64,000 nt of DNA. Origin: Kluyveromyces lactis. Taxonomy: Eukaryota > Ascomycota > Saccharomycetes > Saccharomycetales > Saccharomycetaceae. Made by a program: the position numbers and the translations under genes. Location of the stretch: assembly GCF_000002515.2 (NCBI RefSeq), contig NC_006038.1, forward strand, positions 868,001 through 932,000, written 5' to 3'. Each line of letters opens with the position of its first letter. Within the stretch, counting starts at the first letter, position 1. The notes below the pieces were generated by a model. The model worked only from the letters and a program-made list of their open reading frames with translations, ran no database searches and was not told where the DNA came from. Positions 50,333-62,000 of the stretch are shown here, in pieces.

Positions 50333-50363
50333 TATCTCTGTGGCCCTCCGGGCCACAGAGATA
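50333..50363. repeat. Perfect 14-bp hairpin with TCC loop
   Basis: Arms TATCTCTGTGGCCC (50333-50346) and GGGCCACAGAGATA (50350-50363). Its GGCCC/GGGCC apex is like that of the hairpin at 44142-44169. Confidence 0.85.
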
Positions 50364-50746
50364 TGAAGATGGGTGTGAAGCGTGCCAAATAAGGGAAGTA
50401 GCATACATTACCAAGGCATATATTGTAACCTGTACAAACGTGTATGTGTGTAGTGAATCAATGGACCAATGATCCAAGTCAAGACTTACAATTAGATCTA
50501 CAGAAAATACCTATTTGGCAAAATTCTCCGTGCATATGATTCGGTTGATTAGGCCATTCGAGTTGATTAATTTATATTAGATACTGCATTCACTATATAT
50601 TGATTGATACTTGTGGCCACGGGCTGATTGGCATTAAATTAAAGAGTCAAGTAGGAACAAACGTTGGATCACGTGGACATCGGAGGAATAATAATGGAAA
50701 TAGTAATAAAAAGAAAAGAACAGAAAAGCAAAAATATGAATAAATA

Positions 50747-50827
50747 TTACCCGGATGAAACAGAGTACACGTGACCAGTAAATATACATCTTCCTCTGAA
50801 TCCATTCGAAAAGTTACCCGGATGAAA
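50747..50827 (+). promoter_or_regulatory. Two Reb1-type sites in direct repeat
   Basis: TTACCCGG at 50747-50754 and 50814-50821, each followed by ATGAAA and 67 bp apart, 358-438 bp before the GPT2/SCT1 ATG. TTACCCG is the Reb1 consensus in yeasts. Confidence 0.55.
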
Positions 50828-51184
50828 TAATGATTTCCATCGGTCTGGGGAAAGAACCAGACAGAAAACACAGGAAACACCGCACAGAGGGTGAAGTAAT
50901 GGTAAATTGTCGTATCATTTATCTAGAAACATGGAAAAGAATTGTAGAAATGCAGAAAATATCAAGAGATGCAATGAAATTTGGGTAGAAATTGTGAACT
51001 GACTCCGGTTTTAAGTATCCGAATCGTGCAGATCTCATTCAATTCAGAACTAGGTTCAGTTCGTTTCTCCCCTGGGTAGTTTATCAACGGTGACTCGTCG
51101 CACTTGGCGGATTAGAAGAAGAAGAAGAACCGAAAGGAAAGTCCGTCCTCCCTTGACTTCGGAAAAACTTATTTACGTGCCGGC

Positions 51185-53380
51185 ATGGAGACTCCATTAA
51201 TCAAGAAACAGCCTGTGCCATTGGAGCCTCATGAGACTCCTCATGTTCATGACGACCCTGATGAACCACCGTTTCAATACGAAGAACCCTCCTTCTTCAG
51301 AAAGGCAATCTACGATGTGTTCTTATGGCTCTTCACTAAGATCTTTGATTGTTTCTTCAGAGAGATCAGAACTCGTGGTGGGTACAAAGTTCCTACACAG
51401 GGTCCTATCATATTTGTTGCTGCTCCTCATGCGAATCAGTTCGTTGACCCGGTGATTCTTATGGGCCAAGTGAAGAAAACGGTGAATAAACGGGTTTCAT
51501 TCATTGTTGCAGAGAAATCTTTAAGAAGACCTGCGGTTGGTACTTTTGCTCGTTGTGCCATGTCAATTGGTGTTGTAAGGGCTCAGGATAATTTGAAACC
51601 GGCAAAGGGTAAAATTAGAATTGATCCGGATAATTATAAACGATTGATTGGTGTCAATACCGAATTTACCAAATACCATCAAAAGGGTCTGATTGGGCTA
51701 CCCAAATCGTTGGGTAACGTTGAGATTGATAGCATTGTTAGTGATACGGAATTGTTCCTGAGGAAAGAGTTCAAGATGCAAAAGCCTGAGGTGAAATCAA
51801 CTTTGTTAAATGGTACTTCGTTCAAATATGCTGCTAAGGTGAATCAGTCTCGTGTGTATCATAACGTTTTCGAACATTTGGCACATGATCAGTCCATCGG
51901 TATCTTCCCAGAAGGTGGTTCTCATGATAGAACAGACCTATTGCCATTGAAGGCAGGTGTTGCCATCATGGCCCTTGGATGCATGGATGTTCATCCAGAT
52001 GTTAACGTCAAGATTGTGCCATGTGGTATGAACTATTTCCATCCGCATAAGTTTAGATCAAGAGCTGTTGTTGAATTTGGTCATCCAATTGAGATCTCGC
52101 GTGAACTGGTGGACAAATACCGTGATCCAGCCACTAATAGAGAGGCTGTTAAGGAATTATTGGATACTGTTAGTGAGGGTTTGAAGGCCGTCACCGTTAC
52201 TTGCCCAGATTATGAAACTCTAATGGTTGTGCAAGCCATCAGAAGATTGTATGCAGGACATCTCGTTTCTAAATTGCCGTTACCGTTGGTGGTAGAAATG
52301 AATAGAAGAATCGTTAATGGGTTCCAAACTTTGAAGGACGATAAAGTGATTGTAAAGTTAAAGGAGGATATTCTCAAATACAATGCTCATTTAAGAGATT
52401 ACAATCTGCCAGATCATCAAGTGGAAACGGCTAAAGTCAATTTGATACAAAGTCTGGGTCTACTTATCTGGAGGTCAGTGAAACTTGTGGTGCTCCTGAT
52501 TCTTTCTCTGCCAGGTATCATCTTATTCTCACCGGTATTCATTCTGGCTAAAAGCATATCCAAGAAAAAGGCCAAAGAAGCCTTGGCTGCATCTACCGTT
52601 AAGGTGAAGGCTAACGATGTTATCGCTACATGGAAGATCCTTATTGGAATCGGTGTGGCACCTTTGTTGTACTCTTTATGGTCGCTGTTATTCGTGTGGT
52701 ATTTCAAAGAAAGTCTAACCAAAAACAAATTCATCAGTTTCATTTTCGCATACACATGTTGTGCTACCGTTACTTATTCTGCATTGATCATTGGTGATCA
52801 CGGAATGGATATATTCAAGTCCATCAGACCTTTATACTTGGCAGTCACCTCTCCAAAGGGCTTGCAGTCATTAAAAGACGAACGTACTGTCTTGTCTGAA
52901 AAGATTAATGAAATCGTGAACGAATATGGACCAAGACTTTTCCCCGATTTCAATGTCGAAACTTTTGCAAGTTATGCTACTGGCCATTCTTCAACAGATG
53001 AACAGCTCGAAGAACAAGAGGATAGAAAGACAATGGAATTAAAGAGAAGAAGAAGACTAGCAAAGTTGAAGAAAAGATTCAAAGAGCAAGAGGAGAAACA
53101 GGATGCGGATTCCAGTGCTCCAACTAGTGCAAAACCAGAAAGTGCCAGTACAACTACAACGGCCGCCACAACAGACGACGAAAGTGATGCCATTTCAATG
53201 ATTAACAGTGATAACTCTCTATCGAATATTCCTATTTTCTCAAACAGAGAAAGATCTACGTCATCGACAAGTATTGGTTCCCTTGGTTCAAGCATCGAAC
53301 TGGCTGCCAACCCAGATGAGGAAAGAAACCACTCTATATCAGGCATCGCCGATCAAGTCAGGAGGAAGAGACTCGATTGA
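51185..53380 (+). CDS. GPT2: Glycerol-3-phosphate acyltransferase Gpt2/Sct1
   Basis: ER enzyme that acylates glycerol-3-phosphate (and dihydroxyacetone phosphate), the first step of phospholipid and triacylglycerol synthesis. 731 residues against 743 (Gpt2) and 759 (Sct1). Acyltransferase box I is PHANQFVDP (His82 to Asp88), box III-like FPEGGSHDRTDLLPLKAG at about 240-257, and IVPCGMNYFHPHKFRSRAVV follows. Membrane segments at about 420-450 and 485-560 (LVVLLILSLPGIILF, ILIGIGVAPLLYSLWSLLF) precede a Ser-rich tail likely to be phosphorylated. GPT2 and SCT1 are duplicates in S. cerevisiae; I cannot choose between the names. Confidence 0.93.
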   Translation: METPLIKKQPVPLEPHETPHVHDDPDEPPFQYEEPSFFRKAIYDVFLWLFTKIFDCFFREIRTRGGYKVPTQGPIIFVAAPHANQFVDPVILMGQVKKTVNKRVSFIVAEKSLRRPAVGTFARCAMSIGVVRAQDNLKPAKGKIRIDPDNYKRLIGVNTEFTKYHQKGLIGLPKSLGNVEIDSIVSDTELFLRKEFKMQKPEVKSTLLNGTSFKYAAKVNQSRVYHNVFEHLAHDQSIGIFPEGGSHDRTDLLPLKAGVAIMALGCMDVHPDVNVKIVPCGMNYFHPHKFRSRAVVEFGHPIEISRELVDKYRDPATNREAVKELLDTVSEGLKAVTVTCPDYETLMVVQAIRRLYAGHLVSKLPLPLVVEMNRRIVNGFQTLKDDKVIVKLKEDILKYNAHLRDYNLPDHQVETAKVNLIQSLGLLIWRSVKLVVLLILSLPGIILFSPVFILAKSISKKKAKEALAASTVKVKANDVIATWKILIGIGVAPLLYSLWSLLFVWYFKESLTKNKFISFIFAYTCCATVTYSALIIGDHGMDIFKSIRPLYLAVTSPKGLQSLKDERTVLSEKINEIVNEYGPRLFPDFNVETFASYATGHSSTDEQLEEQEDRKTMELKRRRRLAKLKKRFKEQEEKQDADSSAPTSAKPESASTTTTAATTDDESDAISMINSDNSLSNIPIFSNRERSTSSTSIGSLGSSIELAANPDEERNHSISGIADQVRRKRLD

Positions 53381-53742
53381 TGACTTTGTGATTTTGTACT
53401 AATTACTATTGTACAATCTTTTTAACACATTATACACTGAAATAAATAAATCTACAACTAACCGTAATAATTACATGTATTAGACAGATTTCTGTTTGGT
53501 CAGGATGGTTCTTTGAACAGTTACGTTTAATAATGTTATTTAGTTGATATTTGTATATTTCTAATTTGACAAAGTGCGAATTAAAGAGTCTATAATTCCA
53601 GTGAGAGTGTGAGTTGTGGTTTCATTAAGATAAAGGGCAGACAAAAGCAAAGCAATGAAAATGGCGGTAGATTGTGTTGAAGGATTTACAGAGAACGAAG
53701 AAAACACGCTGATACAGAGGGCATTCGGGATAATTACCGAAT
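53381..53742. other. Convergent GPT2/SCT1-TIF3 3' region
   Basis: 362 bp, A+T-rich, no gene seen. Confidence 0.45.
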
Positions 53743-55125
53743 TTATTTCTTACCAACGGTTTCCCATTCCTCATTATCATCTTGGTCGATGCTCAACCCT
53801 TTGGTAGACTTTTCAAGAACTTCAACATCATCAGCAGTCTTTTGTTCTTGATTTTGATCTTGCTCAGTCTCGTCTTCGTCTTCGTCGTCGTCTTCAGTGG
53901 ACAACACAGCGAATGCCGATTTTACAACCTTTGGAGTTTCTTCTGGTTTTTGTTGTTGAGCATTCTCTTTGCGAGAGTAAGATTTCTTTGGAGCTGGAGT
54001 AGATTCTGATTGTCTACCGAATTTGGTGCCTCTTGCAGCGGACCAGTCGATATCAGGACCTCTTTGTTTTGATTCCTTGAAGTGAGAACCTCTGGCATCA
54101 GACCAGTCTGGTTCAGGGCTTCTTGGTTTTTGGTCTCTGAAATGGGAGCCTCTAGCAGAAGACCAGTCTGGTTCTGGAGCTCTTGGTTTACTTTCCTTGA
54201 AGTGGGAACCTCTGGCAGAAGACCAATCTGGTTCTGGAACAGCTTCTCTTGGTTCTCTGGCTTCCTTAAAGTGGGAACCTCTAGCAGAAGTCCAATCTGG
54301 TTCTGCAACAGGCTCTCTTGGCTCTCTTGGCTCTCTAGCTTCTCTGAAATGAGAACCTCTAGCAGAAGACCAATCTGGTTCAGGGACAGGCTCTCTTGGT
54401 TCTCTTGGTTCTCTGAAATTGGAGCCTCTAGCAGAAGACCAATCTGGTTCTAGACCAGCTTCCCTAGTTCTAGATTCTCTGAAGTTAGAACCCCTAGCAG
54501 CGGACCAATCTGGTTCTGGGCCGGCCTCTCTTCCACCCTCCCTGAAGTTGGAACCTCTGGCACCGGACCAGTCCATATCATCGAAGTTGGAACGACCACC
54601 GTAGTTGCTTCTTGGCGCAGCAACAGAAACGTAAACGGTACGATCATTTAACTTGGACGAACTAAAGGTCAAAGCCTTCTCCAAATCAGAACGTTCGTTG
54701 AATGTAACAAAGGCCATACCCTTAAGTCTATCGTTGTCCGGGTGTCTTGGAGCCATAACTTCCAAGACAGCACCTTCCTTATTCAAACCGTCTTCAACCC
54801 ACTGTTGGATACCAATTTCTGTAATATCCCATGGAATGTTGTTGATGATGGCCTTGAAAGGTGGGAAGTCTGGAATTGGGTACTCTTCACGTTCTTTTCT
54901 CAAAGCTGGATCCAATTTCCCACCGCCAAATCTGTTACCACTACCCTTAGCTGTGGACCTTGAAAAATCATCCAACGAAATAGTATTGGTAGCTGCGACG
55001 TTCTGGATAGGAATACTAATGTTGTTTAAATCAACTTCGTCGGCAGTCCAACTTTCATTGAAAGTTTCGTCCTCCAAGAAGGAACTCAAGTCCATTTTAA
55101 TAGCATTCTTCTTTGGTGGTGCCAT
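53743..55125 (-). CDS. TIF3: Translation initiation factor eIF4B (Tif3)
   Basis: RNA-binding factor that stimulates eIF4A and 40S recruitment of mRNA. 460 residues against 436. MAPPKKNAIKMDLSSFLED starts the NTD. The RRM lies at about 92-170 (AIINNIPWDITE, GMAFVTFNE). Nine copies of a DWSSARGSHF-type repeat, 20-28 residues apart with Arg/Glu/Pro spacers, occupy about 185-371, where S. cerevisiae has seven. The acidic tail ends DDNEEWETVGKK. Its promoter is divergent from FMP27. Confidence 0.96.
   Translation of the reverse strand: MAPPKKNAIKMDLSSFLEDETFNESWTADEVDLNNISIPIQNVAATNTISLDDFSRSTAKGSGNRFGGGKLDPALRKEREEYPIPDFPPFKAIINNIPWDITEIGIQQWVEDGLNKEGAVLEVMAPRHPDNDRLKGMAFVTFNERSDLEKALTFSSSKLNDRTVYVSVAAPRSNYGGRSNFDDMDWSGARGSNFREGGREAGPEPDWSAARGSNFRESRTREAGLEPDWSSARGSNFREPREPREPVPEPDWSSARGSHFREAREPREPREPVAEPDWTSARGSHFKEAREPREAVPEPDWSSARGSHFKESKPRAPEPDWSSARGSHFRDQKPRSPEPDWSDARGSHFKESKQRGPDIDWSAARGTKFGRQSESTPAPKKSYSRKENAQQQKPEETPKVVKSAFAVLSTEDDDEDEDETEQDQNQEQKTADDVEVLEKSTKGLSIDQDDNEEWETVGKK
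54013..54573 (-). repeat. TIF3: Nine-copy tandem repeat inside TIF3
   Basis: Coding repeats with the core DW(S/T)xARGS(N/H)F, unit length varying with PREPREP-type insertions in the middle copies. The units at 54170-54440 are the most alike in DNA, suggesting recent expansion or homogenisation. Confidence 0.85.
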
Positions 55126-56068
55126 GATGAAATATTAATAATCGAATGAAGTGTTGCGTTCTTAATCCCTTTTCTCTCGCCTGGTTGCAATATTATGTAG
55201 CTAACCGGTATAGACTGATTCCACCGAGGCGTATACGAACTATTTGCCTTTAGTGTGTCTATTTCTTCATTTTTCAATGCATATCAACTGGTTTTGAAAT
55301 CGCATCATGCTCATCTCTTCAAAATTGTTAAAAGAGATCTCTGTAAATATCGTCAATGTCCTGAAAAATTTATCAATTTGCGAAGGGACCGTTTCTTTTA
55401 GAGGGAGGGTAACATTTCAGGCCCTTTTTTCAATTATCATTCATGGATGTCAATAACGGGGGTTCGAACCGTCAGTGGGAATGTAATACATATAAAAAAG
55501 CAAAACTAAACATATCATATGGAGACGCAGGTAGTTAGGTTGATTTGGTTCAAACAGCTTTTAATGCTTGGCTTCTTCTATTTTGGAAGGGGGAAATGGG
55601 TCAGAAATATTTCTGTTTGAATAGTCTTCAAATGGATATAGCATTATATAGCAGTATCTCCAACATTTATACCCACCCCCACCACATAATTCTTATATTT
55701 CCCTGTATTTCATGTAAATACCCTGCAGTTCCGTATGTGTTCCTTAAATTATATCATCCTGCAGAATATCATTTATATTGCTGTTAGATGCTTCTTCAAG
55801 AGAATTTGTTTTTTTTAAAGGTAAAATATGTATGAAAAGTTGGAATTATTAACAGCGTTTATTGAGGAACAATCATATATGCACACTTTCACAAACACTT
55901 CAGGATTGACCGAGAGTGCTAAGCTAATACATAGTGTTATATTTGGGTCCTCGTGAATTTTTTTTTTTTTCAATTGGTTGCTGTGTTTTTAAAAGAAATA
56001 AGGTGAACCGCTTGTGCTGATTACAACTGAGACCAGTTGATCTTTTGTCACTTAAAAGACATTGTGCA
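55126..56068. promoter_or_regulatory. TIF3/FMP27 divergent region with isolated B-box-like site
   Basis: 943 bp. GGGGGTTCGAACC at 55458-55470 matches the TFIIIC B-box core GGTTCGANNCC on both strands, since GGTTCGAACC is a palindrome, but no tRNA cloverleaf can be drawn around it. Also present is a run of T at 55960-55971, near FMP27. No gene seen. Confidence 0.45.
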
Positions 56069-59000
56069 ATGACTTTCGGTATTGTCGAAGTTTGTACATG
56101 GCTACTGAATAATGTACTTTGGATCGCCAAATTTGCTGTCATTGGATGGTTGATTATCAATTCATTCCTCTATTTTTTCACGGGGATATATGTGTTGGGA
56201 TTTAACCCACTCACATTAAAGTTGCAAAGAATTAGAATTAAAGACAAGCTTTGGATTAAGTCTATTAGGTATGACGCTTTTAAACACCAATTAATTATAG
56301 ATACTGTGGAATGGATAGGTAAAGTTCAATCGAAAGATGGCGATACTGACGATAAAACAAATGATTCGCAACAGTTACACGGTCCATCGGAAGAAGACCT
56401 GAAGGACGAAACTTGTAAATTACTATCGAGGACTTTGACGAGATATTTACCGTTTATGTCCAAATGGCTTGACAGGGTAAAGATTTTAATCGATGGGATT
56501 AAAATTGGTGACATTTTCATCAACTTTACCTTGATAAAGATATTCTCCGAGGGCAATGAGTTCGCGTTTGAAGTGAACCTTCAAAGTGTCATGTTAAAGG
56601 AGAAGCAGATGGTCGCAAACACAATTTTCAAGTCAGATGCCATGATGGATTTAGAGAGACCTTTCCCACTTAACGACATTAATATCAATTTGAAGATGAG
56701 AGAGATGACCGTACCGGTAAGTTCCTTCATCATAGCCGTGTATCAGTTAAGGCATGGGAAAATACCAGACCAATTGGACAAAGTTAAAAAAGATCCATTG
56801 TATGAAGGACTGCCACCAATAAAATCACCAGAAAGCACAATACACGACGAAGAATTTCCTAGTGAATGGAACATTGAGCAGGTAATGGAAAAGTTTCAGA
56901 AGAAGTTTGAAAGGTTTTATGACATATCCTCTTCATTTGAAAAAATTGAGATCCATTTTGATTCACCTTTATTTACTGAAATTCCATTCAAATCAAATCT
57001 GGAACTAATTCAAAAAACTGAGGCCATACAGTTTGAAGTTACTACTACTGGTATAGCATTGTCTTTATCGAGGTCCGCATTCTCTGAACCAGGTAACAAA
57101 TTACTGTTCGATATAGATGAACGCCCAGTAAAAATATCTACGTTCATCACCCAATTGAAATTGAGCATAATTACCCAAAAGGATGGTTCGAAGAATAGAT
57201 TAGAAAATAGGATATGCGAAATACCAAGCATATCGTTTTACGGTGATTCAAATCTATTTTGTACAAGGTCCTTTGGGCCGGACGACTCAAAAGTGTTTGC
57301 CAATACTATTCTTAAATTGTTCGGACATGTTACATCTCCTATATTTGACATCGACATCGAAAACCTCTCATTACTAATTTCAGTTGAAAGGAATCTAAAA
57401 GTTTTGGAAGATTTGATATCAGATAACCCCATAAAGGAACCATTAGACCTAAACCAAATATACAACAAGATTACCAGAAAGGGTAAGTTTTTGGAGTACT
57501 TCCAAAACTATCTACCCCATACAGAGCTTAAATTTACCATCGAAGACCCTATTATCATTGTATCAAATCAGTTGGATTCACTAATTCACAAATTTTCAAT
57601 GATATCGTTCAAAATAAAATCAGATAGATTATACATCAAAGCTGAAGAAAAGCTTTTTTATTCTTTAGACACTCATCTGGAAATTTCAGAGTGGTTGTTT
57701 TATCATCAAAACAAAAATAAACTGCTCAAAAACGCTATATTTTCTGTCGATAGCACTATATTCAGGTTCAATACTCGTATTTTGCCATCATTACTATTGT
57801 CGTCTATCGTGGAAATAAATACAGTTCGCCTGGACCTCACGAACTTGGAAACTTTGGTGGTAATTAACAACACCATTCGCCAAAGAACAATGAAGCTGTT
57901 GTATGTCGAAGGAAAATACTTCAAAGATATCTTTCATCATCTTGAATCGAGGCTGATGGCTAAAGTTGAATACTTTAAGAAAAATCAAACAAATACATCT
58001 GCTCTTGACGTAGAAGAATTTTTGTTTAAAGATATTCCTTCTTTTTTCCAGTACTTGAAATTATACGTGAAAGACTTTGAAGCTAACTTGGGTTTCAGGT
58101 CAGTGTTCATTGAAAGAAATGATTACATCAATCGCGATTTTGAAACAATTCATGATTTTATTTCTGGTGACATGAGAAAGATATCGTATTTATTTAAGGA
58201 GCTGAAAGTGCTATTCGCTAAAGAGAATAGTTCAACACACAGTGATGACCGTTCCTCGACTTCTTCAGTAAGATTCACGTTCGATTCTCTTGCTTCGGAC
58301 GATATGGGGTTAGGTAGTGTGACAGCGGAACAGAGTGACTCCGAACCCAGCTCATGGTCCCTAGCACTAGATTTATCGGACTTCAATACTGATCTATTTT
58401 CTGAGACTCAAAAAGATAATTTCAAACTAATATCCAAACCAGTCTTCAAACTACCATCCTTTAAAATGTTCGTCTGTCCAGATCACGAAGAGAAGCGAAT
58501 TAAGACTTCAATTCATGTGTCTAATGTCGATTTATTATTTTCATTAATGACAACATTTCAATTCGTTTCATCCATATACAACTTGAAGATGGTTTTCAAA
58601 ACTGATTTGTACGGCTCCACTAAAGAATGCCTTGTTTCCAAGCACATTCAGACAATCAAACAACTAAAAAAGCATAGCCTAATATCCTATGATAAACATG
58701 CGTTATTACAGCTCATCGAATTGGAATGTAGTTTTGACAGTATAAATAGCACCATGCTTTTGCCGAATGGTGTCCGTACTAAACTTGAACTTGTAAACCC
58801 ATCGTTTGCATTCACATGTCCACATTTAATCAAAATGGAGGGTCATTATGCGAGACTAATGGTCGAGTCTCCTATACTTAAAAATACTTGGATGAGAATG
58901 GTCAGTATTGTTAATTTTACAATAGCAGTCGATGTCCCTATCATGCTTGAAAAGGGAGATAAAGCTGGCATCACATTATCTAATGAAACGTGGCAATGGG

Positions 59001-62000
59001 CAATACCTCACCGGTTCGAAATGTATAAGCTTTTTGACAATATTAGCACCACGTTCAAAAGTATCAAGCAGATGCTTCACTCTTTGGCATCAGAATCTAA
59101 TGAGTCTGTAATATATCCAAAGGTTACTAAGTTTATTGCTATTCCAAAAATTAAAGTCAAATCTTCTAGATGGATCTTCAGTGTTGAAGACGATCCATTT
59201 GAGTCTGAACTCAATTTATTACTACAAATTGGCTTGAGAGAGCAGAAGGAAAGGCTAGAGAAGTACAATATCTTTAGGAAGCGCGTGGAAATGGAATTAA
59301 AGAAACCGCAAGTCAAAAATCTTCGGAAGTCAGCATCTTTTACGAGCAAGAATACCGTTCCAAGTAAAAGACTTCTTAGATCGCATTCAACTTCTTCACT
59401 TCACATGATAGGCTTTGACAGTTATGATTTCGATGGAGCTGATGGTATGACGGAGCAACTCAAAGAAGAGTACGAACGTCTCACAAGACATATCTCGAAA
59501 TCATGGATAACAAGGGTAAAAAAACAACGTAATCTACTCAAAAATCACTTCTCAGAAAACTTTGAATTCCTTTGGGGAAAATTGGATATCACCAAATTAC
59601 CCAAAGATTTCAATAAGAACGTTTTAGACTTTACTTCTTCTCCAGCTTTGATGAACTTAATTTTTGAAGATATTGATATTGATCTAAGTAAACCTTCTTT
59701 TGGCGTAGAAAACATTCCAGATTTTATTCATGATGTTGGAAAGAAAGTTCCAAAAGACACAAAGTATTCGATAATGATACCTTTGAATTTGAATGCCAAT
59801 TTTTCTGAAATTCGTTGTCATTTGAAAGACTATCCACTTCCAGCAGTTCACTTTCCTAAAGAGAATGCCGACACAAAGAAACCTACCACCAACCTGAAGT
59901 GTGATCTCTTGATCACCGAAGATATGATTCACTCCGATAAAGAATTAAGAACAATTTATGTTCCACTTGTGCCATCAGCTCACTTAGAAGATTCTGAATC
60001 TTTATATTCACTTTTAATACCTAGGACGTTGACAGCGATAAAACTGTTCACAGACATTCAACTCGATATAACATCTTCAGATAACGTTCGTTTTGTATGG
60101 GGTGGTTCATATTCGGGGGCAATCCAGCAGACTATGAAATGCTTCGATAACTTTTCTAAACCGCCAATCGATCCATCTCCAGCAGTTGGTTTTTGGGACA
60201 AGATCAGAAATATTTTCCACGCTAGAATCTCTATTAACTTACCTAATTCCTGCTTTGAAGTTGCCTTAAAAGGTGATAAAAATCCATATAAAATTGGGGG
60301 AATGTCAGCTGGTTATGCTTTGATATTCAAGGACAATGTAAAAATATTTTGCAATAAGAATGATAACCCACAGAAATTCCTGACAGTCACAGCTTCAGAG
60401 CTCTCATTTTCTATTCCCAACTTTTTTGCAAAACCACTTCCGGTCTGGAACGTGCCCTCTGAACAGTCATTGTTCTTTCCAGTGGAGGAATTTTCTAATC
60501 TTCAGGAGAATGCTGCTTTCTATTATCTTTTAGAATCAGCAAAAATGCCGAAAGATAAGAAGGACATTGAAATCATGAGTAAAGCTTACATAGAGAAGAC
60601 AGCAATAATGCTAACGGGCGGAATGCAATTCAATGTCGGTATTATGTTTGAAAGACAAAACAAAGAAACAAACAAAAGAACTTTTGAACTCAAACCTCAT
60701 TATGAATTCAGGCTATGCAACCCAATATATGTTCCAAAATCAGAGGATCATGACTCTTATGCAGGTTTCAGAAGTGACTTTATCCATTTATCATTTGACT
60801 TGATTTCCAAATCGGAGGATGCCTACAACTGCATGCAGTTAACTCCAAATGCTTTCAAGATATTTTTCAAATGGTGGAGTACATTTTCTGGCAATCTTCC
60901 AGTCCGTAAAGGTCCCTTGTTTTCTGACGAGCGCTTCTCACCAAAATTTGGTACTCATCTCTACACTATCTCGTATCGTGCAGACGTGTATCCATTGTTT
61001 ATATGTCACATGGTGCCGGGACTCGATCCAAAAGCACTAGTAGACTCATCAGTTAATGCCGAAGTATTTGGTTTGAAAGCCAAAATGTCTGAGTTTTCTA
61101 TGGATTTACATCAGAGAAAAGAGATATTTCACGAGTACAAGAAACAACTCCAAGTCACAAAACGGAGGGCTAGTTTGAAGTTCTTCGAAGCTGATGTGAC
61201 AACTACTGATATCGACATACGAACTGTTTTTGCTAGTTTCTCAAAGGCTGAATATGCTAAAACGCACTCGCCAGATATTTGCATTTTTGATGAAGATATG
61301 ACATGGTTTGACGTAGATGATTTTACAGAGTTTAATATTTCTAATCCTGGCACCTTAATTCCAACAGTGGTTGTGAAACCTTTGCTATTTTCTCCAATGT
61401 TTGCATACAAAAAAATCGCACCATATGGAGATAAGTACCAGGTGGATTTTGAAACTTTTGAGCCGATTGAACCATTCAATAATGCTAGGTATCACGACTG
61501 TAACTTGCGCAAATACGTTGCTATCCCAGATCATTTAATTAATGACAGACACAGGATTTTTGCCGAGGAAAAATCGAAATTAGAGGAAAAGGTTAATGAC
61601 GGCAATTGCACTGATAATGAGAAAATCGAGTTACAGGAACGTTTAGAGATGATTGAGAAGACAATTGCTCAACTTGAGCTGATGAAAACAGACATAAATT
61701 TCTTAAACTCCGAATATGAGCGGGCAGACAGAGAATCTGATGTTCCGGACACTTCTGCTGAAAAACTAAACCTTCCAATTCTGAACTTTATGAAGTCTTC
61801 TCACAACTCAAACAAAAATTATGCCAATAAATTCATCGTTGTTAGTATGCTTTTAAAATGGAATGAAGAGGTAAGAAATGTCTTCTTGAAATATATGCAT
61901 AGAGTATCCTTACTCTCTGATATGAACAGTGTGACTAAATTGAAAACTTTGCAAACACTTGACAGCCTCATCAATAAGAACAGACAGTCAATAAATACTA

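Larger units (their letters stand above)
49856..51184. promoter_or_regulatory. PPQ1 / GPT2-SCT1 divergent region
   Basis: 1.33 kb. It contains a perfect 14-bp hairpin (50333-50363), two direct repeats TTACCCGGATGAAA (50747-50760 and 50814-50827), ATCACGTGG near 50669-50677 and ACACGTGAC near 50767-50775. No gene seen. Confidence 0.5.
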
